Shown here: piece by piece, positions 13,006 to 19,761 of the stretch
Numbering within the stretch: position 1 is the stretch's first letter
How the letters are laid out: each line of letters starts with the position of its first letter
Origin: CAZJAH01 sp964544155
GTDB taxonomy: Bacteria > Bacteroidota > Ignavibacteria > Kapaibacteriales > UBA2268
Reading direction: 5' to 3'
DNA: 22,787 nt
Assembly: GCA_964544155.1 (NCBI GenBank)
Contig: CAZJAH010000045.1
Coordinates: forward strand, 1 to 22,787
Translations under genes and position numbers: made by a program
The notes under the pieces: generated by a model
The model's input: only the letters and a program-made list of their open reading frames with translations
What the model was told of the DNA's origin: nothing
Database searches by the model: none

Positions 13006-15033
13006 ATGTCAGAAAATTCGAATAAGAATAATAATAAAAACAAATTCAACAATTTCAGTAAGTTTGACGGTAAAGGCCCGCAGCCCAATATTTTTCGCAA
13101 TATGATGCTATGGCTGATACTTGCCGCGGGTATTTTTGCCGTTTACGTAATGATGCAGGGTACCCAAAAGCAGGAATGGCCGGTATCATACACTGAATAC
13201 AGAAGCTTTCTTGATCAGGATCTGATAAAATCGGCAAAGGTAGTGAAAAGCCAGCTTAACGATTACACATTTCGAGGAGAACTTAAGCAGCCGGTGACTG
13301 TAATGATAGACGGCAGGCCCCGCGAAGTTAAGGATTTTGTTACAAAGCTGGGCGTTGTCGATTCGGAAACAGAAAAAAAATGGGAAGAAAAGGGAATAAC
13401 CTGGACTTACGAGGACGGCGATAACCAGTTCTGGGGTTATGTAATCTCATTCTTGCCCTGGATATTGCTTATCGGGCTCTATATTTTCTTTTTTAAAAGA
13501 ATGCAGGGCGGCGGCGGCGGTTCCAAGGGTATATTTTCTTTTGGTAAGTCACGAGCAAAGCTGCTGACAGAGGATAACCCAAAAGTGACTTTCCGTGATG
13601 TCGCCGGAGCTGACGAAGCAAAATACGAACTCGAAGAAGTTATAGAATTTCTGAAAGAACCGACAAAATTCCAGAAACTGGGCGGCAAGATCCCTAAAGG
13701 CGTTTTGCTGTTAGGCCCGCCCGGCACAGGTAAAACACTGCTTGCCAGAGCTGTTTCAGGCGAAGCAGGGGTACCGTTTTACAGTATATCAGGCGCGGAT
13801 TTTGTTGAAATGTTTGTCGGTGTGGGAGCCAGCAGGGTAAGAGACTTATTCGAGCAGGCAAAGAAGTCATCACCCTGTATAGTCTTCATCGATGAGATAG
13901 ATGCCGTTGGAAGGCACAGAGGAGCAGGATTAGGTGGCGGGCATGATGAACGCGAGCAAACCCTTAACCAGCTCCTTGTGGAAATGGACGGATTCGAGCA
14001 GAATAGCGGAGTAATAATTATAGCAGCAACTAACCGTCCCGATGTTCTTGATCCCGCGCTGCTAAGGCCAGGCCGGTTCGACCGCCAGGTAGTTGTTGAT
14101 AGGCCTGATATTAAAGGCCGAGAGGGAATTTTTAAAGTCCATACTGATAAAATACCACTCGGTAGCGACGTTGACCTTTCTATACTCGCTAAAGGCACGC
14201 CGGGGCTATCGGGCGCGGATATAGCGAATATTGTTAATGAAGCTGCTTTACTTGCCGCCAGAAGGAATAGCGACAAAGTAACCATGTATGACTTTGAAAA
14301 CGCTAAAGACAAGATATTAATGGGTATTGAGCGCAAGAGTATGGTTATTTCAGACAAAGAAAAAGAAATGACCGCGTACCACGAGATGGGCCATGCCCTT
14401 GTGGGTAAATTCCTTGAAGATGCCGATCCGGTTCACAAGGTTACAATTATTCCAAGAGGCCGCGCATTAGGCGTGACTTCTTATCTGCCTAATGAAGATT
14501 ATCATTCACATTCAAAAGAATACATTGAAGCTAAAATTGTGTTGATGATGGGCGGAAGAGCTGCCGAAAAGCTGGTTTTCGATAATCTTACTACTGGAGC
14601 GTCCAACGATCTGCAAAGGGCCACTCAGCTTGCACGCAAGATGGTTTGCGACTGGGGTATGAGTGAAGCTCTAGGCCCGATTACTTTCGATAATAACGGT
14701 GACGAAGTTTTTCTCGGAAAGGAAATATCTCATTCCAGAAATCATAGCGAGAAAACCGCTGAGCTCATTGACAGGGAGATTAGAAAAATTCTTGTTGACT
14801 GCCACGACAAAGCTCAGAGGATTCTGAGCGATAACCTGCATTTACTCCATAAAACTTCGAAGATATTGCTCGATAGAGAAATCCTTGATGGAGAAGAACT
14901 CGATATGCTCATACGCGGAGAAGAACTGCCGCCGATAAATAAGAAAACTATCAATGCCATCAGAAGCATGAATTTAAATGGCAGTGACAAAGAAAATGTT
15001 AAAAATAACGGTAACAAAACCGAAAAAGAATAA
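13006..15033 (+). CDS. ftsH: ATP-dependent zinc metalloprotease FtsH
   Basis: This 675-residue membrane-anchored AAA+ protease degrades misfolded membrane proteins and regulatory substrates from the cytoplasmic side. An Asn/Lys-rich N-tail is followed by TM1 (about 32-50), a periplasmic domain (about 51-140), TM2 (about 143-163) and a Gly-rich linker. The AAA module has Walker A GPPGTGKT (237-244), the pore motif FVGVGA (270-275), Walker B VFIDEID and the second region of homology ATNRPDVLDPALLRPGRFDR. The zinc site is H459-E-M-G-H463, with Asp535 in the TTGASNDLQRAT motif as the likely third ligand. The x residue Met461 is usually Ala in this family; the ligands themselves are intact. A GGAGG ribosome binding site precedes the ATG. 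The repeat protein starts 70 nt downstream. Confidence 0.97.
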   Translation: MSENSNKNNNKNKFNNFSKFDGKGPQPNIFRNMMLWLILAAGIFAVYVMMQGTQKQEWPVSYTEYRSFLDQDLIKSAKVVKSQLNDYTFRGELKQPVTVMIDGRPREVKDFVTKLGVVDSETEKKWEEKGITWTYEDGDNQFWGYVISFLPWILLIGLYIFFFKRMQGGGGGSKGIFSFGKSRAKLLTEDNPKVTFRDVAGADEAKYELEEVIEFLKEPTKFQKLGGKIPKGVLLLGPPGTGKTLLARAVSGEAGVPFYSISGADFVEMFVGVGASRVRDLFEQAKKSSPCIVFIDEIDAVGRHRGAGLGGGHDEREQTLNQLLVEMDGFEQNSGVIIIAATNRPDVLDPALLRPGRFDRQVVVDRPDIKGREGIFKVHTDKIPLGSDVDLSILAKGTPGLSGADIANIVNEAALLAARRNSDKVTMYDFENAKDKILMGIERKSMVISDKEKEMTAYHEMGHALVGKFLEDADPVHKVTIIPRGRALGVTSYLPNEDYHSHSKEYIEAKIVLMMGGRAAEKLVFDNLTTGASNDLQRATQLARKMVCDWGMSEALGPITFDNNGDEVFLGKEISHSRNHSEKTAELIDREIRKILVDCHDKAQRILSDNLHLLHKTSKILLDREILDGEELDMLIRGEELPPINKKTINAIRSMNLNGSDKENVKNNGNKTEKE

Positions 15034-15103
15034 TAATTAGACAATAATCGGTTAATTATAACCTTATTCTATTATAGAACACAGTGAATTTTACTTACGA
15101 GGT

Positions 15104-17198
15104 ATGAACGTGAACGACGAAATAAAACAACGGGAAGAACAGAACGATAGCATACAGGATTCTTCTGAGAATATTGAGAAAACAGAGGGCACCAATATTG
15201 AATCCGGTGATGCCGGTAATAAACCGGTACAGGATGATAATACTTCAACCGGCGAAAAGAATAGTGGTGATCCTGTTGAAGAAGATGTAAAGCAGTCCGA
15301 AAAGCCGCTTGAACCCAGGCCCATACCACCTGATGAGGCATCGGAAAGCGCTCCCGAAGATACGGACGAAAAAGTAAAGGCTTTGGAAGAAAAACCCGAG
15401 ATAACCGGAGAGTTGCCGGAAGAAAAAGAAGAATTCACCCAGCCGATTGAACCCAGGCCTGTACAGCCTGATGAGGCATCGGAAAGCGCTCCCGAAGATA
15501 CGGACGAAAAAGTAAAGGCTTNNNNNNNNNNNNNNNNNNNNNNNNNNNNNNNNNNNNNNNNNNNNNNNNNNNNNNNNNNNNNNNNNNNNNNNNNNNNNNN
15601 NNNNNNNNNNNNNNNNNNNNNCCGGAGAGTTGCCGGAAGAAAAAGAAGAATTCACCCAGCCGATTGAACCCAGGCCGATCCAACCAGGCGAAGCCTCATT
15701 CGGATCACCGGATAATATTGCGGGAGCCGCCGATACAGAACCCGGCGATATTATCAAATATGAAACTGAAGAACAGTACGCCGATGCAGTTCAGAAATTT
15801 GCCAGTGAAATTGAAGAGATCAAAAAGGCTTCGGAGGACACTAAAAGTTGGAAACAAATTAAAATTCAGCTTTCAGAAGCCAGAGAGCGTGTTAAAGGGC
15901 TCTTTTTAAAAGAAGAAGACACACAAAGATTGCATGCTCTTATTGATGAAGTTTTGGAACAGGTAAAAGATAACCAGGAAAAACAAAAAGAAAAATTCCT
16001 GCAGGAATTTAAAGAAAATTATGAAAAATTAAAGCCTATAGTTGAAGATAGCATAAAAACAGCCCTGGAATCAGATAAATTCAAAAAGGCCCGCGAAATT
16101 CTAATAAAAACTCAGAATGAAGTAAAAAACACGCGGCTTCAGAAAATTGACAGGGAACAGCTTAATAATAAAATTCAGGAGACATTTGAAGAAGTTTCCA
16201 GAAAGCAGGCCGTCGAGCGCGAAAATTACGAAATGGAAACGATCGAGAATTATCATACTCTGAAAAAAATTGTAGATGACGCCTGCAATTTCGCTGACAA
16301 AACAGAACAGTTCCGCTCGGGAAGAAAAAAACTTATTGACGCACAGTCAAATATCAAAGGCAAAAAATTAAAAAAAGACCAGCGCGACGAGCTTTACGGC
16401 CTGATCAGGGAATCATTCAATAACCTTAATAAACGTCAGGAAAAGGAGAGATCCGAATTCAACCTTGAAACTGATGAAAACTATAATAAAATCAGGCCCG
16501 AAATCGATGAAGCTATTGCTTTTGCTGCTACTACTGATGATTTTGGTCAGGCGAGGCAGCAGCTCATAAATATGCAGAAAAAGATAAAAGAGCTTAAGCT
16601 TAGACGAGAGCACAGAGATAAGCTCTATGGGGATATTAGAAAGATCTTCAATGAGCTTAACGCAAAACAGACCGAAGACCGCGAAGAATTCTCACAAGAA
16701 TCGATGGAGAACTATAAAAAACTCAGCGACAGAGTGGATGAGGCTTTCGTAGAAGTCGAAAATTCCGGAGATTTCGGCCTGATCAGAGATACTTTGATAG
16801 CCGTGCAAAGCGAAATCAAGTTCTATACACTTAAACGTGAGCACAGAAATGAACTTTTCTCAAGGATTAGAGAAGCATTCAAGCTTTTCGACGAAAAACG
16901 CAAGGAATACAGAGATCGTCGAAAGGAAGAGAAAAAACATAAGCTCGCGGATAATATAAAGGATATAGAGGCTTCAAACACAGCCCTTGCCGAATCCATT
17001 ATGTCTGATAAAGCATTGCTTGAGACTGAACTTAAAAAGCTCGAAGAACTATCCGGGACAACTGAGAATACTGCCAGGAATGTTATTGAGAGCAATATCG
17101 AAGATATAAAAAAACGTATTGGCAAAAAAGAAGCTAAGATCGAAGAAAACAATAATAAGATCACTGAAATAAAGGCAGAACTCGAAAAAGCAGGTTAA
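15104..17198 (+). CDS. Coiled-coil protein with acidic 46-residue repeats and five 77-residue helical repeats (interrupted by assembly gap)
   Basis: The N-terminal region is acidic, disordered and Pro/Glu-rich, with a 46-residue tandem repeat (PxPPDEASESAPEDTDEKVKA motif). An assembly gap falls inside it. The post-gap frame differs by one but encodes the same repeat, so I join them. From about 15786 come five helical units of exactly 77 residues, most starting NY.KL and containing a (R/K)..LI..Q..IK...L...(H/Q)R.(E/K)L...IRE.F pattern. This resembles DUF349-type helical repeats, but the assignment is tentative. A charged coiled coil ends the protein. There is no signal peptide or membrane segment, so it is cytoplasmic. 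GAGG at 15099-15102 is too close to the ATG at 15104 and better fits the in-frame GTG at 15110. It follows ftsH by 70 nt and may be co-transcribed. The function is unknown; a structural or nucleic-acid-associated role is possible. Confidence 0.75.
15311..15665 (+). repeat. 138-nt tandem repeat (46 codons) spanning an assembly gap
   Basis: GAACCCAGGCC starts at 15311 and again at 15449, a period of 138 nt, and the two units are nearly identical. The next GAACCCAGGCC is at 15666 after the gap. Copy 1 shows that just 21 nt lie between the bases that flank the gap, so one complete second unit would need a gap of exactly 21 nt. Confidence 0.92.
15522..15621. other. Assembly gap (100 N)
   Basis: Exactly 100 N within the 138-nt tandem repeat. 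The flanks match copy 1 with 21 nt missing, so the true size is predicted to be 21 nt plus a multiple of 138. Confidence 0.98.
16017..16940 (+). repeat. 77-residue protein repeats, units 2-5
   Basis: Units start at 16017, 16248, 16479 and 16710, each exactly 231 nt (77 codons), beginning with Asn-Tyr. A more divergent first unit precedes them at about 15786-16016. The DNA has diverged, so this is an old protein-level repeat held at fixed length. Confidence 0.85.
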
Positions 17199-17223
17199 AC
17201 TTTTCGGGACTAAAGCATTAATC

Positions 17224-17257
17224 AACCGCGATGAATAATTTCGCGGTTTTTTTTATT
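17224..17257 (+). terminator. Intrinsic terminator after coiled-coil repeat gene
   Basis: Stem AACCGCGA (17224-17231) with TCGCGGTT (17241-17248), 9-nt loop, followed by a run of T residues. It is a canonical strong terminator 25 nt after the stop. Confidence 0.9.
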
Positions 17258-17398
17258 AAGACAAGCAATGGCAGTATGCCTGAAATGAAATAAAGTGAAG
17301 TTTCAAACTTTCTGAAATCAACAATATAGCTTATATTTTATCTTGTTGTTATTTGCTTAATTTTTTGTAATTTAGTAAATAAAAATTAATCAAAACGG

Positions 17399-17777
17399 GT
17401 GAGCGGGCAGCCGCGCCGTATGGTGAGGAAAGTCCGAACTCCAAAGAGCAGCGCGCTTGGTAACTCCAAGGCAGTGAAGCCGGACGGCAAGCTGACGGAA
17501 AGTGCAGCAGAAAGTATACCGCCTCATTCGAGGTAAGGGTGAAAAGGTGGGGTAAGAGCCCACCGGCGCTTCGGGTGACCGGAGCGGACAGGTAAACCCC
17601 GCGCGGAGCAAGGCCAAATAGGGATGTATTCATTACTGAGCAGGGTTGCTCGCCCTGTTGCCCATGCGGGCATTACATTCGGGTAGGCCGCTTGAGGACG
17701 GCGGCAACGTCGTTCCCAGATAAATGGCTGCCTCCCCTTTATTAGGGAAGACAGAATTCGGCTTACAGCTTGCTCGT
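17399..17777 (+). ncRNA. rnpB: RNase P RNA (class A)
   Basis: This is the catalytic RNA of RNase P, which cleaves 5' leaders from tRNA precursors. The universal blocks are all present: GAGGAAAGTCCG (17425-17436, CR-I), the ACAGGTAAACCCC-type block near 17590, AGATAAATGGCTGCC (17718-17732) and the 3' block ACAGAATTCGGCTTACA (17751-17767). The ends pair: GAGCGGGC (17401-17408) with GCTTGCTC (17768-17775) using two G-U pairs, which fixes the boundaries to within a few bases. The length of about 375 nt is normal for a class A RNA. Confidence 0.95.
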
Positions 17778-17816
17778 TATTTTATTAATGATTTTTCTTA
17801 TAGGTGTATCGTGAAA

Positions 17817-18116
17817 ATGCCTGATGATCCTTTTGTTGTTGAGCTATTGCCCGAATTTGTAGATACATGGATCAACGACATGAATGAGCAGTTTGACAAA
17901 TATATTGCTGAAAAGAACAGCGCAGAGCTTTATAGATTGGGCCATACGCTCAAGGGTTCATGCTTTCAGTTCGGGTTAGACGAAATTGCTAATATGGGCA
18001 TCGAACTTATGGGATTCGCAAGAAACGAAGATTACGAAAATGCGCTGGCTCTAAAACCAAAAATAATGGACAGCTTATATGAAGTGAAGAATTTTTTGGA
18101 TAATGAGGGAAAATAA
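17817..18116 (+). CDS. Small Hpt (histidine phosphotransfer) domain protein
   Basis: This 99-residue stand-alone Hpt protein relays phosphate in multistep phosphorelays. The four-helix Hpt pattern is clear, with the phospho-acceptor His43 in LGHTLKGSCFQFG. The next segment, GMELMGF-like (NMGIELMGFAR), matches the family helix that packs on the active site. An AGGTG ribosome binding site (17802-17806) serves the ATG at 17817 or the in-frame GTG at 17811. An open frame reaching back to 17724 runs into the RNase P RNA and should not be used. No kinase or response regulator is adjacent, and the histidine kinase at 3968 lacks a receiver domain, so the partner is unknown. A terminator follows. Confidence 0.85.
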   Translation: MPDDPFVVELLPEFVDTWINDMNEQFDKYIAEKNSAELYRLGHTLKGSCFQFGLDEIANMGIELMGFARNEDYENALALKPKIMDSLYEVKNFLDNEGK

Positions 18117-18160
18117 TCACTTCAAAATATAATAATCCCATTAAGTAGAAATTATTATTT

Positions 18161-18184
18161 GCAGGTTTTGTGCCTGCTTTTTTG
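18161..18184 (+). terminator. Intrinsic terminator after Hpt gene
   Basis: Stem GCAGG (18161-18165) with CCTGC (18173-18177), 7-nt loop, followed by TTTTTT. The stem is short but the T-run is good. Confidence 0.7.
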
Positions 18185-18280
18185 TGAAAAATATTCATTC
18201 CTATTGGTTATAAACTATTTATTTTCTTATATTAAACCTGAGTAAACTTCATCAAATTTTAACTATTGCACGGTGATATT

Positions 18281-18778
18281 ATGAAGAAGATCATTGCTTT
18301 TGTCATTATTGCCATGGCTGTTGCGTTTACGGCGGCTAACGCTCAACAGCTCAGAATTGCCGTACTGCCCTTTGATAATAGCGACGGAAATATGGATTAC
18401 AACATTTGGAGCTATAAACTTCAGGATTCTTTATATAAAGAACTGTCAATAGGTGATCCGGATGAACTTAACTATAGGGTTGTACCTATTGATTCGGTAG
18501 AAATGGTACTAGCTGAACTTAACCTCGATCCGGAAAATCCCCAGTATGCATCTGACTTGTGGAAAGCTATTGAAATCCTCGGGGTAGACCGCGTCGTTAC
18601 AGGTAATTTTAAAGTGAAGGCAAACAGGTTTCTGATAAACGCATATGTTTATTATGTCGCTACAAAAATGCCTCATCCAAAATTTCAGGCAAGAAACATT
18701 TTCAAAAAGGAAGAGGACATCCTCTCAGCCGTTCCTTTTATACATAAAAAGCTGCGCATGGCTGTGATAGGCAACTGA
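18281..18778 (+). CDS. Exported TolB-N-like protein
   Basis: This exported protein of about 165 residues has a signal peptide (MKKIIAFVIIAMAVAF..., cleavage near ANA|Q). The mature protein begins LRIAVLPFDN, the opening strand motif of TolB-N-terminal-like/FlgO-type periplasmic domains. It continues with alternating strands and helices, including KAIEILGVDRVVTGNF, where the 'GVD.VV.G' motif is typical of that fold. I start at the ATG at 18281, with GGTGAT nine bases before it; an upstream in-frame TTG is less likely. The next gene starts 52 nt downstream on the same strand with its own ribosome binding site, so the two may form an operon. The specific role is unknown. Confidence 0.72.
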   Translation: MKKIIAFVIIAMAVAFTAANAQQLRIAVLPFDNSDGNMDYNIWSYKLQDSLYKELSIGDPDELNYRVVPIDSVEMVLAELNLDPENPQYASDLWKAIEILGVDRVVTGNFKVKANRFLINAYVYYVATKMPHPKFQARNIFKKEEDILSAVPFIHKKLRMAVIGN

Positions 18779-18830
18779 TCTGATTCAATAAGCGCGGCTG
18801 ATTTATTATTTATATTTTGGGGAGAAAGCC

Positions 18831-19676
18831 ATGTCATGTAGAATGGCTGTGTCTTTTGTTATAGCTTTTTTGATTGCCGCCTGTAGTGAAACAAATGGGC
18901 CTCTCAGCCCTCAATATACCAGCGAGGGCAAAAAAGCCCTCGTCATAGTAGTTGAAAATAACGACGGGCTTTTATTCAGCCAGGCAGAATTTTTTTTCCA
19001 AACTCAGTACAAGAAAGAATTGCTTCAGATATTCTCCGATATGTTTGAAGTTTCTGAATATGAAATGCAAAATATGTCCCTGAATGAGATCATCGAATTA
19101 CATGGGGAAGAATGGCAGCTTAATTCAATTAATAATGCCGGCACCGGCTATTATGACAAAATCATACAATTGAGTGATGCCAATGCTAAAAGGGGTATTC
19201 TTTTAAATGAATTAACTGCACTCGCGAAAGAAGAGTATTGCATAGATATGGTTTTCTGCCTTCATGGAGACAATGATAATTTCTATTTAAGCGACGGAGC
19301 GGTTAATGTAAGGGCTTTTTGTTCAGATCTTAAGAAAGAAAACATTCAGATCAGGTCGTTATACCAGACTTGCTGCCACTCGTCAATCAGTATGAAGGGC
19401 TGGATTGATTACGGTATCTATGCCGTTAACGGCGCAAAAGCGGTGAACAGCATTACCATGTTTTCGCCGGCTTATTTTGTCGAAAGCTTTGTTTCGGGAA
19501 TGTCTTTTAATGACGCTGTTTACCTTGCCTTTGACCGCGAACTCGATAAAATATCGAGCTACGACTATATACTTCCTGTATCCGCCTTTTTACTAAACGA
19601 TCAAATTTTGGAAGATAGCAAACAAAAAACCGGGGGGAAAGATAAAAACATTCGTTTCATCAATACACTGCCCTGA
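18831..19676 (+). CDS. Lipoprotein with clan CD (caspase-like) peptidase features
   Basis: This 281-residue lipoprotein has lipobox IAAC (Cys18). The arrangement resembles clan CD cysteine peptidases (caspase, gingipain, clostripain, CHAT): a hydrophobic strand ending in His-Gly (DMVFCLHG, His145-Gly146), then about 36 residues later a second hydrophobic strand ending in Cys (IRSLYQTCC, Cys181). The QTC triplet resembles caspase QAC. The following segment YGIYAVNGAKAV...F...FVSGMSFNDAVYLAFDRE looks like the Gly-Ala strand and C-terminal helix found after the catalytic Cys in CHAT/C25-type folds. The start is fixed by GGGGAGA six bases upstream. It could instead be a non-peptidase relative, so activity is inference. 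It probably shares a transcript with the TolB-N-like gene and ends at a terminator. Confidence 0.6.
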   Translation: MSCRMAVSFVIAFLIAACSETNGPLSPQYTSEGKKALVIVVENNDGLLFSQAEFFFQTQYKKELLQIFSDMFEVSEYEMQNMSLNEIIELHGEEWQLNSINNAGTGYYDKIIQLSDANAKRGILLNELTALAKEEYCIDMVFCLHGDNDNFYLSDGAVNVRAFCSDLKKENIQIRSLYQTCCHSSISMKGWIDYGIYAVNGAKAVNSITMFSPAYFVESFVSGMSFNDAVYLAFDRELDKISSYDYILPVSAFLLNDQILEDSKQKTGGKDKNIRFINTLP

Positions 19677-19704
19677 AAAACCAATGATTTAATTATTACG
19701 CAAT

Positions 19705-19736
19705 AAAAAGCCGCCCCGGATAGGAGCGGCTTTGCT
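19705..19736. terminator. Bidirectional terminator between convergent genes
   Basis: Stem AAAGCCGC (19707-19714) with GCGGCTTT (19726-19733). On the minus strand it is followed by CTTTTTATT, a good T-tract for the OmpA-family gene. On the plus strand the tail is weaker (TTTGCTG). Confidence 0.75.
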
Positions 19737-19761
19737 GTTCATTGAGGCATGGTGCGTTTGC

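Noticed and set aside
13779..14357. Long minus-strand ORF opposite ftsH
   Set aside because: It mirrors the conserved AAA domain of ftsH, with no ribosome binding site or recognisable domain; a shadow frame.
15104..15760. Two separate genes on either side of the second gap
   Set aside because: Both sides encode the same 46-residue repeat, and the repeat geometry predicts a gap length that restores the frame, so it is one gene.
17724..17816. Extended N-terminus of the Hpt protein
   Set aside because: It overlaps the conserved 3' end of RNase P RNA, is not Hpt-like, and a ribosome binding site supports a start at 17811 or 17817.
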